Source: Pseudolysobacter antarcticus
GTDB taxonomy: Bacteria; Pseudomonadota; Gammaproteobacteria; Xanthomonadales; Rhodanobacteraceae
Direction: 5' to 3'
Assembly: GCF_004168365.1 (NCBI RefSeq)
Contig: NZ_CP035704.1
Location: forward strand, 3,100,001-3,164,000
Length of the DNA: 64,000 bases
Within the stretch, counting starts at the first letter, position 1, and each line of letters starts with the position of its first letter. Made by a program: the position numbers and the translations under genes. This document shows, piece after piece, positions 43,209 through 52,033 of this stretch. The notes under the pieces are model-generated. The model was not told where the DNA came from, did no database searches, and saw only the letters and a list, made by a program, of their open reading frames with translations.

Positions 43209-44870
43209 ATGAGCGTTTCGACTATCGGCAAAACCGCACCATCACTCACCCAGCGCGATAGCTGGAAGGCGCTCGCGGCGCACCACGAGATCATCAAGGA
43301 TCGGCACCTGCGCGAGCTGTTCGCCGGCGATACAAAACGCGGCGAGCGTTTTGTCGCGGAAGCGGTCGGCTTGTATCTCGACTATTCGAAGAACCGCATC
43401 GACGCTGAAACCGTGCGCTTGCTGCTCGCGTTAGCCGAGGATTGTGGCCTGCGCGATCGCATGCAGGCGATGTTCGACGGCGCCAAAATCAATGTCACCG
43501 AAAAACGCGCGGTGTTGCATATCGCTTTGCGCGCACCGCGTGATACTCGCATCGAACTCGATGGCGTTGATGTCGTACCCGAGGTGCATGCGGTACTCGA
43601 TCGCATGTCGGTTTTTGCCGAGCGCGTGCGCAGCGGCGAGTGGCGTGGACACACCGGCAAACGCATTCGCACCGTTATAAATATCGGTATCGGCGGCTCC
43701 GACCTCGGGCCGGTGATGGCTTATGAAGCACTACGCCATTACAGCCAGCGTGACTTGCAATGTCGATTTGTATCGAACGTCGACGGCACTGATTTTTTCG
43801 AGGCCACGCATGATCTCGATCCAGCCGAAACCTTGTTCATCGTCTGCTCGAAAACCTTCACCACGCTCGAAACGCTGACCAACGCGCGCACCGCACGCGC
43901 CTGGGCGCTGGATAAACTTGGCGACGAAAAAGCCGTGGCGAAACATTTTGTCGCGGTATCGACCAACGCCGACGAAGTTGCGAAATTCGGTATCGACACG
44001 GCCAACATGTTTGGATTCTGGGATTGGGTCGGCGGACGTTATTCGATGGATTCCGCGGTTGGCCTTTCGACCATGTTCGCGATCGGCACGGAAAATTTCC
44101 GCGCGATGCTGGACGGATTTCATGCCATGGACGAGCATTTCCGCTCGGCGCCGTTCGCGCAGAATTTGCCCGTGCTGATGGGCTTGCTCACACTCTGGTA
44201 CAGCAATTTTTTCGACGCGCAAACTGTTGCCGTGTTGCCGTACGAACAATACCTCAAACGCTTTCCCGCCTATTTGCAGCAGCTCGTGATGGAGAGCAAC
44301 GGCAAACACGTCACGCTGGATGGTACGACGGTCGACTATCCAACCAGCCCGATTTTCTGGGGCGAGCCCGGCACAAACGGCCAGCACTCGTTTTATCAAC
44401 TGATCCATCAAGGCACACGTTTGATCCCGTGCGATTTCATCGGCTTCGCGCAAACGCTGAATCCGCTCGGCGAGCATCACGATCTGCTGATGTCGAACCT
44501 GTTCGCGCAAAGCGAGGCGCTCGCCTTCGGCAAGACTGATGCCGAGGTTAAAGCCGAGGGCACACCGGACTGGCTGGTGCCACATCGCACATTCGAGGGC
44601 AATCGTCCGAGCAATACGATTCTCGCCGAACGCCTCACGCCGCACACGCTCGGTGCACTGGTCGCGCTCTACGAGCACAGCGTTTTCACGCAGAGCGCGA
44701 TCTGGAATATCGATGCATTCGATCAATGGGGCGTCGAGCTCGGCAAGGCGCTCGCGCAAAGAGTGATACCCGAACTCGAAAGCCCGACGGAACCCGCGCT
44801 CGGACACGACAGCTCGACCAATACCTTGATCAAACGTTATCGCTCGCTCAGGAAAAAACACGACGCATGA
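43209..44870 (+). CDS. pgi: Glucose-6-phosphate isomerase
   Basis: A 553-residue enzyme converting glucose 6-phosphate and fructose 6-phosphate. The sugar-phosphate site is visible as [20 protein letters not shown] and the isomerase signatures as [10 protein letters not shown] and [36 protein letters not shown] carries the catalytic His. The ATG at 43209 gives a gap of two bases to the transaldolase stop. Its own stop overlaps the start of the phosphoglucomutase gene (ATGA). Length is normal for the family (about 550). Confidence 0.96.
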   Translation: MSVSTIGKTAPSLTQRDSWKALAAHHEIIKDRHLRELFAGDTKRGERFVAEAVGLYLDYSKNRIDAETVRLLLALAEDCGLRDRMQAMFDGAKINVTEKRAVLHIALRAPRDTRIELDGVDVVPEVHAVLDRMSVFAERVRSGEWRGHTGKRIRTVINIGIGGSDLGPVMAYEALRHYSQRDLQCRFVSNVDGTDFFEATHDLDPAETLFIVCSKTFTTLETLTNARTARAWALDKLGDEKAVAKHFVAVSTNADEVAKFGIDTANMFGFWDWVGGRYSMDSAVGLSTMFAIGTENFRAMLDGFHAMDEHFRSAPFAQNLPVLMGLLTLWYSNFFDAQTVAVLPYEQYLKRFPAYLQQLVMESNGKHVTLDGTTVDYPTSPIFWGEPGTNGQHSFYQLIHQGTRLIPCDFIGFAQTLNPLGEHHDLLMSNLFAQSEALAFGKTDAEVKAEGTPDWLVPHRTFEGNRPSNTILAERLTPHTLGALVALYEHSVFTQSAIWNIDAFDQWGVELGKALAQRVIPELESPTEPALGHDSSTNTLIKRYRSLRKKHDA

Positions 44871-46513
44871 ACATCAGTCCGCTCGCTGGCAAACCGGCAC
44901 CCGACAGCCTGCTGGTCGATATCGACAAACTACTCACGGCGTATTTTGAGCTGCAGCCGGATCCAAGCGTGGCGACGCAAAGAGTCGCGTTCGGCACCTC
45001 GGGACATCGCGGCAGTTCGTTCGAGCGCAGCTTCAACGAGTGGCATATTCTTGCGATCACGCAGGCGATCTGCGCGTATCGCCGGCAGAAGAATATCGAT
45101 GGCCCATTGTTCATCGGCATCGACACCCATGCGCTGTCGCAACCGGCGTTGAACACCGCGCTTGAAGTGCTCGCCGCGAACGGCGTGGAAACGATGATCG
45201 CGGCGGGCCACGAGTTCACGCCGACCCCGGTGATCTCGCACGCGATCCTCACTTACAACCGGGGCCGGCAAGGCGGTTTTGCCGATGGCATCGTAGTCAC
45301 GCCATCGCACAATCCGCCAAGCGATGGCGGCTTCAAATACAACACGCCGAACGGTGGCCCGGCCGATACCGATGTCACCGGCTGGATTCAGGATTACGCC
45401 AACCAGCTGATCGAAAAAGCGCTCGATGGTGTGCGGCGCATGCCCGCAGAAACCGCGCGCCGCGCTGCGACCACGCATGAACACGACTTCCTGCATGCGT
45501 ATGTCAGCGACCTTGACAATATCATCGACATGGATGCCATTCGCGGCGCGAAGATTCGCATGGGCGTCGATCCGCTCGGCGGCGCGGGCGTGCATTATTG
45601 GCCGCGCATCGCCGAACATTATCGACTTGATCTGAGCGTGGTCAGCGATGTCGTCGACGCGACATTTCGTTTCATGAGCGTGGACTGGGACGGCAAGATC
45701 CGCATGGATCCGTCATCAAAATATGCGATGCAGCGATTGCTCGACATGCGTGGCAAGTTCGACATTGCCTTTGCTTGCGATACCGACCACGATCGCCACG
45801 GCATCGTCAGCAACAGCGCCGGACTACTACCGCCGAATCACTATCTCGCGGTGATGATCGACTATCTGTATTCGCAACGTACGCAATGGAACCAGACCGC
45901 GGCGATCGGCAAGACCATCGTCAGTAGCACGATGATTGATCGCGTTGCGAAAAAACTCGGGCGCAATGTTTACGAAGTGCCGGTCGGCTTCAAATGGTTC
46001 GTTGGCGGATTGCTTGATGGTTCGCTCGGTTTCGGCGGCGAAGAAAGCGCGGGGGCGTCGTTCTTGCGTCGCGATGGCGGCGTATGGAGCACCGACAAGG
46101 ACGGCATCGTCTCGGCGCTGCTGTCGGCCGAAATCCTCGCGCGCACGGGACGCGATCCCGGCGAAAATTATCGCGCATTGGAAAACTCACTGGGACCGAC
46201 ATTTGCCAATCGTGTCGATGCCGCCGCCACACCAGCGCAGAAACAAATGCTCGGAAAACTTTCTCCAGAACATCTGCAAATTACCGAGCTCGCTGGCACC
46301 AAGGTCATGCAGGTGCTGAACCGTGCGCCCGGCAACGATATCGGCATCGGCGGCATCAAGGTGATTTCCGAAGCTGGCTGGTTTGCGGCGCGACCATCCG
46401 GCACGGAAAACATCTACAAGATCTACGGCGAGAGTTTCCGCAGCGACGAACATCTCGTGCAGATTCTGCAAGAGGCACAGAAAGTGGTTGATCAAACCAT
46501 CGCCAGCGCTTGA
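44867..46513 (+). CDS. pgm: Phosphoglucomutase (alpha-D-glucose phosphate specific)
   Basis: A 548-residue enzyme interconverting glucose 1-phosphate and glucose 6-phosphate. [20 protein letters not shown] is the N-terminal signature, [20 protein letters not shown] holds the phosphoserine, [13 protein letters not shown] the metal loop, and [20 protein letters not shown] the phosphate-binding loop. It is the third gene of the operon with tal and pgi, overlapping pgi by four bases. Together the three connect the pentose and hexose phosphate pools to glycogen or polysaccharide precursors. Confidence 0.96.
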   Translation: MNISPLAGKPAPDSLLVDIDKLLTAYFELQPDPSVATQRVAFGTSGHRGSSFERSFNEWHILAITQAICAYRRQKNIDGPLFIGIDTHALSQPALNTALEVLAANGVETMIAAGHEFTPTPVISHAILTYNRGRQGGFADGIVVTPSHNPPSDGGFKYNTPNGGPADTDVTGWIQDYANQLIEKALDGVRRMPAETARRAATTHEHDFLHAYVSDLDNIIDMDAIRGAKIRMGVDPLGGAGVHYWPRIAEHYRLDLSVVSDVVDATFRFMSVDWDGKIRMDPSSKYAMQRLLDMRGKFDIAFACDTDHDRHGIVSNSAGLLPPNHYLAVMIDYLYSQRTQWNQTAAIGKTIVSSTMIDRVAKKLGRNVYEVPVGFKWFVGGLLDGSLGFGGEESAGASFLRRDGGVWSTDKDGIVSALLSAEILARTGRDPGENYRALENSLGPTFANRVDAAATPAQKQMLGKLSPEHLQITELAGTKVMQVLNRAPGNDIGIGGIKVISEAGWFAARPSGTENIYKIYGESFRSDEHLVQILQEAQKVVDQTIASA

Positions 46514-46577
46514 AACAGTTTCAAAGCAACGCCTTCGTGATAGGCTTTTGCCCCGGGGACAATGGGGAACTATCAGG

Positions 46578-46949
46578 ATGGTTGGTCGAGTCGTCGCAGG
46601 CGTCATCGCTTGCGTATTGCTGGGGCTGTTGCCGGCGTGTCATATCCGTGGCGGTGAACCGAGCTCGCGCGACTTGCGCAGCGCGCTGAATACGCAAATT
46701 GATCGCGAGAACGGCGCTGGCGGCTTGGTGCTGGATACCGGCAACGCCGGTTCGTTTACGCGTTTGAAGTTTACCGTTGTGCTTCACGATGTAACCAAAC
46801 GCTCGTGCGCCACCGCGGGAAGCGATCGGATGTGGCGCTGCGAAGTCACCCTGTCGATAACCACGCCGCCATTGGATGAAGCAGCGAAGGATGTCGACCA
46901 GAGCGTGCTGCTGTTCGACGGCCCTGATGGCTGGAAGGTCGTGCAGTGA
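46578..46949 (+). CDS. Small lipoprotein of unknown function
   Basis: A 123-residue protein with a lipobox (VIACVLLGLLPACHIRGGEP, Cys near residue 21) and a mature domain of about 100 residues with paired cysteines (TKRSCATAGSDRMWRCEVTL). The frame is open upstream to 46383, inside pgm, but the ATG at 46578 gives the signal peptide. Its TGA overlaps the GTG of the next gene. I recognise no family. The next two genes are also envelope proteins and likely cooperate. Confidence 0.65.
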   Translation: MVGRVVAGVIACVLLGLLPACHIRGGEPSSRDLRSALNTQIDRENGAGGLVLDTGNAGSFTRLKFTVVLHDVTKRSCATAGSDRMWRCEVTLSITTPPLDEAAKDVDQSVLLFDGPDGWKVVQ

Positions 46950-47599
46950 CTTGCCTTGATCGGACTACTCACAATCGCGCGAATTCGTACTGCTTCGCCG
47001 CGTTATTGGTGCTGATGACCAGCACGGCATTTGCCGCTGACAGCTTGCCCGTGCCGTTGAGCAGCAAAAATCCGGATCAGCCACTCACGATAATTCAAGA
47101 TCACACCGCCACCGGCAAACAATTGAATCGGCCTCTCTACATCGACGAATTTTTTGTCGCCGCCAACCAGGGAGCGCCAACACTGATCATCGATTACGCC
47201 GCGACCCGAGCGACCGATGAACGCGGCGAGAGCAGCGTTGACATCAATCTCGAATGCAGTCCCGCGTGCAAGATTCCACTGAACAAATCGGTGATGACAA
47301 TTCGCACTGAATTCATGGGCGAAGATGCCTTGCGCGTGGACGGCGTGGCGCAACATCTTTGGCTGACGCGAGGCATTTACGCCTTTCCGCTCAATGCCGG
47401 CACACAGGTATGGGGATCCTTAACGACGGGCGAGGCTACGCATATGCAGACGCAGGCAATTCGCATGCGTTGGGTGTATGGCACGCCCGATGAGTTGCGT
47501 TTCCCCGGACAAAAAACCCGCAGCGATTTATTCCTGAAAATTTCCGGCAGCGTGCTTTTTTTGCTGGCGCTCGGATGGTGGTTGCTGCGACGAAACTGA
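46946..47599 (+). CDS. Exported membrane-anchored protein of unknown function
   Basis: A 217-residue protein with a signal peptide (NSYCFAALLVLMTSTAFAAD), a beta-rich extracytoplasmic domain holding a Cys pair (INLECSPACKIPLNKSVM) and one C-terminal helix with basic end (ISGSVLFLLALGWWLLRRN). The GTG start overlaps the stop of the lipoprotein gene by four bases, so the two are coupled. No family is recognised. Confidence 0.62.
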   Translation: MTCLDRTTHNRANSYCFAALLVLMTSTAFAADSLPVPLSSKNPDQPLTIIQDHTATGKQLNRPLYIDEFFVAANQGAPTLIIDYAATRATDERGESSVDINLECSPACKIPLNKSVMTIRTEFMGEDALRVDGVAQHLWLTRGIYAFPLNAGTQVWGSLTTGEATHMQTQAIRMRWVYGTPDELRFPGQKTRSDLFLKISGSVLFLLALGWWLLRRN

Positions 47600-47669
47600 T
47601 CCGCTCCAACCATCCACGCTAGTCGTGATCAACAGCAAATCCATCTCATTCTTTAACCGACACAGGCAT

Positions 47670-48995
47670 ATGTCAGCACAACCTACCCCGCCGCCGCTCG
47701 CCATCATTCCGTTCTGGAATCGCCTGCGCGAAATCACGCTGTATCCGGCGCATATGGGATCGATGATCACGATTGTCATTCTCTCGATTTGTCAGCTCGT
47801 AGTTTTTCTCCCTGGAATACTGCTGCCGTTGATACTTGCCTTGCTGGTAACGGTGGCGATCTACAAATATGCGTTCGAGTGCCTGCGCGCTACCGCCAAC
47901 GGCAATATGGAACCACCGGAAATCGGCATGTCGGCCGGCGCCAGCCTCGGCTGGAAACAGATCTGGCTGATGTTGATCCTGATCTTCGTCGCGGCGCTTG
48001 GTGTGAGGCTGCTGCATCCGGTGCTGTCGATCGCGCTGATCGTTTTTATCGGATTTTCATTGCCTGGCGCGACCATGACCCTGGCGATGGATGAAAGCCT
48101 CGGCAGCGCACTGAATCCGGCCAAATGGATTTCAATCTGCACGCGGATCGGCTGGTCATATCTGGCGTTGGTATTTCTCTGCTTGGTGATTTTTCTGAGC
48201 GAGGCCTACGCTGCCACGATAGTGCAGAAATTCCTGCCGCGCTTCGTTGCAACAGTCGGCGTGGCATTCGTGTCCAACTATGCGGTGGTGGCGATGTACC
48301 ACCTCATGGGATACATGATCTATCAATATCACGATGCGGTCGGCTTCGAACCCGCCGCGCCGCAACTTGCGCGCCTGAAGGCAAGACCCGATCCGGACCA
48401 GGAGCTGCTCGATCAGGTCGGCGCACTCGTGCGCGAAGGCAAGCTTGAGGCTGCAACGGAAATGTTGCGCGTGCATCTGCGTAGTCGCGGCGGCACCGAC
48501 TCGGTGCATACGCAATATCGCAAACTATTGCGCCTGACCGACGACAAAACCGAATCGCTGCGCCACGGCCAGGAGTATCTCAACATCCTGCTGGCCCAAG
48601 ACAAGGATCGTGTTGCTCTCGATCTTTTGCGCGATTGCCAGACGCTTGATCCCACCTTTGCGCCGAGCGATGCGGAGCAGATTACGCGACTCGCACACAA
48701 GGCAGCGCAATTGGGTCAGCCGCAGGTAGCGCTACGACTGCTTTCGGGTTTCCACAAACGTTTTGCCAGGAGCAGCGACACCCCGCGCAACTATCTGCTC
48801 GTGGCGAACCTGCTGCACGAACGCATGAGCGAGGATGCCAAAGCCTGTGGGGTTTTGCAGTACCTGAAAACGACTTATCCCGGGCATGCGCTCATGCCCG
48901 AGATCGATGCTCAGCTCGCGGTGATCCAGCGCATCATGGCTGCCGCCGGGGCTGCCAAGGTAGCAACTCAACCGGTGAAAACTTCAGCGCCATGA
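47670..48995 (+). CDS. Membrane protein with C-terminal TPR-like helical domain
   Basis: A 441-residue protein. Five or six hydrophobic segments occupy about residues 20-235 (MITIVILSICQLVVFLPGIL, VRLLHPVLSIALIVFIGF, SYLALVFLCLVIFLSEAY). After residue 255 a cytosolic helical region with TPR-like repeats follows (VGALVREGKLEAATEMLRVH, EYLNILLAQDKDRVALDLLR). A GTG at 47625 begins the open frame, but the ATG at 47670 is a better start. This layout recalls DUF4013-type membrane proteins with TPR tails in Xanthomonadales. Function is unknown. It follows the two envelope genes after 70 bases. Confidence 0.65.
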   Translation: MSAQPTPPPLAIIPFWNRLREITLYPAHMGSMITIVILSICQLVVFLPGILLPLILALLVTVAIYKYAFECLRATANGNMEPPEIGMSAGASLGWKQIWLMLILIFVAALGVRLLHPVLSIALIVFIGFSLPGATMTLAMDESLGSALNPAKWISICTRIGWSYLALVFLCLVIFLSEAYAATIVQKFLPRFVATVGVAFVSNYAVVAMYHLMGYMIYQYHDAVGFEPAAPQLARLKARPDPDQELLDQVGALVREGKLEAATEMLRVHLRSRGGTDSVHTQYRKLLRLTDDKTESLRHGQEYLNILLAQDKDRVALDLLRDCQTLDPTFAPSDAEQITRLAHKAAQLGQPQVALRLLSGFHKRFARSSDTPRNYLLVANLLHERMSEDAKACGVLQYLKTTYPGHALMPEIDAQLAVIQRIMAAAGAAKVATQPVKTSAP

Positions 48996-49003
48996 GCTGA
49001 GCA

Positions 49004-50470
49004 TTAACCTTGCTGCAACAGAAATTCAGCCTTCGGCGCAAACGTACTTTGCGCGTGATGCTGCACCACATGTTGCAGTCGTGCACGGCGCTGCGCTGAA
49101 CCTTCGGGCGCACGCAGCGCCAACGCGAACCATGCCGCGGGTAAGGTCGGCAGCGTCGGTGTTTGTGCGGCGACCGTTCGCAGCAATGTTTCGGCAGCGG
49201 CTTCTTCACCGATGCGCAACCACGGTGTTACGAGTCGCATCAGGGTGTCTGGAGCGAGTCGCGAAGCACCGGCGCGGAATTTCAAATAGTCGTCACAAAC
49301 GATTTTGAGTTCGCGGATATCAGCATCGCTTTTCGTTTGAAAGCCAAGCACGCGAGTCGCTGCGCCATCGAGTCGATCCGGCGAATTATCGTAACGCGCG
49401 CAACGATACAAGGCGATTAACACACGTAGCTGGCCGGGTTCGTCGCGATCGATGCGTTCGAGTATTTCGCGCGCCTTGCCGAGTTCGAGCCGGCCCAGCA
49501 ATTGCAGCGCCTGGTCGAACGCAATAACGTTATCTGCGTGTCGCTCGACGCGCCCGTCTTCCTCGACGAAATCGTCACGCACGCGACCATAACGGCGCAA
49601 TAAAAACGCCAGTGCGGCGCCGCTCAGAATTCCACCGGCATGCGCATCGAACGCGACGTTTGCGCCGCGCTCCAACCACATGCTCAACAGTTGCCAGCCG
49701 AACCAGATCGGCAGCAACGTCAGCGCCGGCACACGCACATAATCGAACACGATAAAAAACCAGTAGAACACGCGCACCTTGCGTTGACCCCAGAGCACGC
49801 AATACGCGCCCATCAGCGCCGCGATCGCGCCCGATGCACCAAGCAAGGCGCCGTGATCACCCCAATGCCAGGCAAGGCTGGCGAACGCTGCGCCGATGCC
49901 ACCGGCCAGATACAACGCCAGAAACCAGCCGCCACCGAGCGCGCCTTCCACTAGCAACCCGAGCATCGCGAGAAAAATCATGTTGCCAATGAGATGGCCA
50001 AAACCGCCGTGCATGAACATCGACGAGAAGATGCGCCCAGGTTCAAACTTCGAATAACGCAATACATGCCGAGTCGTGAAAGCGCTATCGCGAATACGCT
50101 CGAATTCGATACGCTTGTCATGCCAATCCGCATAATCCTTGCGCGTCGGCAAGATGACGCGATCTTCGTCCAGCGCAGTGACAAATGCTTCGTCCGACTC
50201 GATCAGATGCACGCGCGCGGCAGCGGGCAGCGATCGCGCCAGTTGCATTTTTTTCGCGTCATCGCCGTGATCGCGCAACCATTCGAGATAGGCCGGAAAC
50301 TCGACATCAGCCAGATGCGCCTGCGCGTAATACTCCAGCGCACGCGCCGAAACCCGTGCATCGCCAGATTGTAAAAACAGAAACACAAAACAATTCGCCA
50401 GAATCAGCAACACCGTCATCAGCGGAAAATTCGCGCGGCTCAGACTGCGATGCAATGGCACGATCAACAA
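49004..50470 (-). CDS. Rhomboid family intramembrane serine protease with helical C-terminal extension
   Basis: A 488-residue protein. The active site is visible: Ser in LLGASGAIAALMGAYCVLWG (G-x-S-G) and His in VAFDAHAGGILSGAALAF, with HGGFGHLIGNMIFLAMLG as the third helix motif. A soluble loop of about 110 residues follows the first helix, and about 200 residues of TPR-like helices form the C terminus (LLGRLELGKAREILERIDRD, TLMRLVTPWLRIGEEAAAET). It cleaves membrane proteins within the bilayer; its substrate is unknown. I use the TTG at 50470, with GGGGAGA eight bases before it; the ORF is open to 50554. Confidence 0.85.
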   Translation of the reverse strand: MLIVPLHRSLSRANFPLMTVLLILANCFVFLFLQSGDARVSARALEYYAQAHLADVEFPAYLEWLRDHGDDAKKMQLARSLPAAARVHLIESDEAFVTALDEDRVILPTRKDYADWHDKRIEFERIRDSAFTTRHVLRYSKFEPGRIFSSMFMHGGFGHLIGNMIFLAMLGLLVEGALGGGWFLALYLAGGIGAAFASLAWHWGDHGALLGASGAIAALMGAYCVLWGQRKVRVFYWFFIVFDYVRVPALTLLPIWFGWQLLSMWLERGANVAFDAHAGGILSGAALAFLLRRYGRVRDDFVEEDGRVERHADNVIAFDQALQLLGRLELGKAREILERIDRDEPGQLRVLIALYRCARYDNSPDRLDGAATRVLGFQTKSDADIRELKIVCDDYLKFRAGASRLAPDTLMRLVTPWLRIGEEAAAETLLRTVAAQTPTLPTLPAAWFALALRAPEGSAQRRARLQHVVQHHAQSTFAPKAEFLLQQG

Positions 50471-50781
50471 AACGTTTCTCCCCAGAGGATGCGTACGCGC
50501 ATGAATTGTAAGCGCGGCGCAGCGCATTCGCGATAAGTTTGGAAAAGCTCGCATTCACCCACCGTAAACTGCGAGGCAGCAGCCATGCTGGCTTGGCCGA
50601 TTTCGGCGCCGCTGGCGTTAGCCCTGCTTACCATCGGTGCGCGGAATCCGCGGTGAGTGCCTCGCTCGATCTATTGGCGCACAATGCCTCTCACGCCGCG
50701 CCTTCAACAAGCACCGGCACGTGCGCAATATTCTGTTGCCGTCAGGCCTCAATCCCGAGGTGGTTCGAATCAGGAGAGGTC

Positions 50782-51912
50782 ATGAACATCATGCGTGTCA
50801 TTCACCGTGTATGCCAAGTTGGCACAACGCTCGTCGGATTGATCCTCGCCGTTTCCGTCGCGCAGGCGGCCACCAACACATGGAGCGCGACGGGGAGCCT
50901 CACTACCGCTCGGCAAGGACATACGGCCATACTGTTGCCTTCGGGCAAGGTGCTGATAGCGGGCGGAGCCAATGGCGCTACCTTTCCCGTGAACGCCGAG
51001 CTGTATGACCCGGTTTCCGGCACATGGAGCGCAGCGGGCAATTTGGCAACCGGTCGCACAAGCCACACCGCCACGCTGCTGCCATCCGGCAAGGTACTGA
51101 TCGCGGGTGGCGTCAACTCGGGCTATCTCGACAGCACCGAACTGTATGACCCGGCCAGCAATACCTGGGCGACTCCCGCCAGCATGAGTATCAGCCGCTA
51201 TGCCCACACTGCCACACTGATGCCATCCGGCAAGGTGCTGGTCGCTGGTGGGACCGGCAGCGGCGGCACCCGGGCCAGCGCCGAGCAGTATGATCCGGCC
51301 ACGAACACCTGGAGCGCCGCTGGCAATCTCGCTACCGCTCGCGCCATCCATACCGCTACGCTACTGCCCTCCGGCCAGGTGCTGGTCGCGGGAGGCTTCG
51401 ATAGTGGTACTTTTTTTGCCAGTGCCGAGCGCTATCTGGCCGCCAGCAATACCTGGAGTGCCGCAGCCAGTCTCACCAATAGCCGCTATTACCATACCGC
51501 TACGCTGCTGCACTCCGGCAAGGTGCTGGTAGCGGCGGGCCACAACGGTACCACTCTGGTTAGCGCCGGGCGGTATGATCCGGCCGCGGATACTTGGGAT
51601 ATTACCGGCAACCTCGCTATTGCGCGCTATGACCATACCGCCACACTACTGCCCTCCGGGCAGGTGCTGGTCGCGGGTGGCGGCCAAGGGAATTCGGGCA
51701 TTCCAATCTCCAGTGCCGAGCTGTATGACCCGAGCAGCAACGCCTGGAGTGGCGCCGCCAGCATGAGTCTGGCGCGCAGCGGCCACACGGCAACGATGCT
51801 GCCATCCGGTCGGGTTTTGGTTGCAGGTGGCCAAGGCAGTAGCGGCGCACTCGCTACTACCGAGCTGTATTCGCCCGAAGTGATCTTCCGCGACGGATTA
51901 GAGTTGCAGTAG
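50782..51912 (+). CDS. Secreted Kelch-like beta-propeller protein with F-x-x-G-L-E tail
   Basis: A 376-residue protein with a signal peptide (QVGTTLVGLILAVSVAQAAT) and seven repeats of 47-50 residues (NTWSAAGNLATARAIHTATL then LPSGQVLVAGGF), each beginning with the W-S/T pair and ending in ELYDP. Seven such repeats form one closed Kelch-type propeller. The end, SPEVIFRDGLELQ, carries the C-terminal tail shared with three other secreted proteins. AGGAGAGGTC lies directly before the ATG; the frame upstream to 50539 is not coding. Propellers of this kind bind carbohydrate or protein; the ligand is unknown. No partner genes are in view. Confidence 0.85.
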   Translation: MNIMRVIHRVCQVGTTLVGLILAVSVAQAATNTWSATGSLTTARQGHTAILLPSGKVLIAGGANGATFPVNAELYDPVSGTWSAAGNLATGRTSHTATLLPSGKVLIAGGVNSGYLDSTELYDPASNTWATPASMSISRYAHTATLMPSGKVLVAGGTGSGGTRASAEQYDPATNTWSAAGNLATARAIHTATLLPSGQVLVAGGFDSGTFFASAERYLAASNTWSAAASLTNSRYYHTATLLHSGKVLVAAGHNGTTLVSAGRYDPAADTWDITGNLAIARYDHTATLLPSGQVLVAGGGQGNSGIPISSAELYDPSSNAWSGAASMSLARSGHTATMLPSGRVLVAGGQGSSGALATTELYSPEVIFRDGLELQ

Positions 51913-52033
51913 GGCGACGGCACACAAGACCTGCCCTGCAGCCGCGACGTGGCGATCGTGAAACCGTACTTTTCTGATCAGCAACACTGCTGCAAACGCA
52001 TCGGTGTTGCTGATCGAAACTACTGGTTTTGCA

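Noticed and set aside
43731-44861. Minus-strand open frame of 376 codons inside pgi
   Set aside because: Antisense shadow produced by the codon bias of this genome; pgi is unmistakable on the plus strand.
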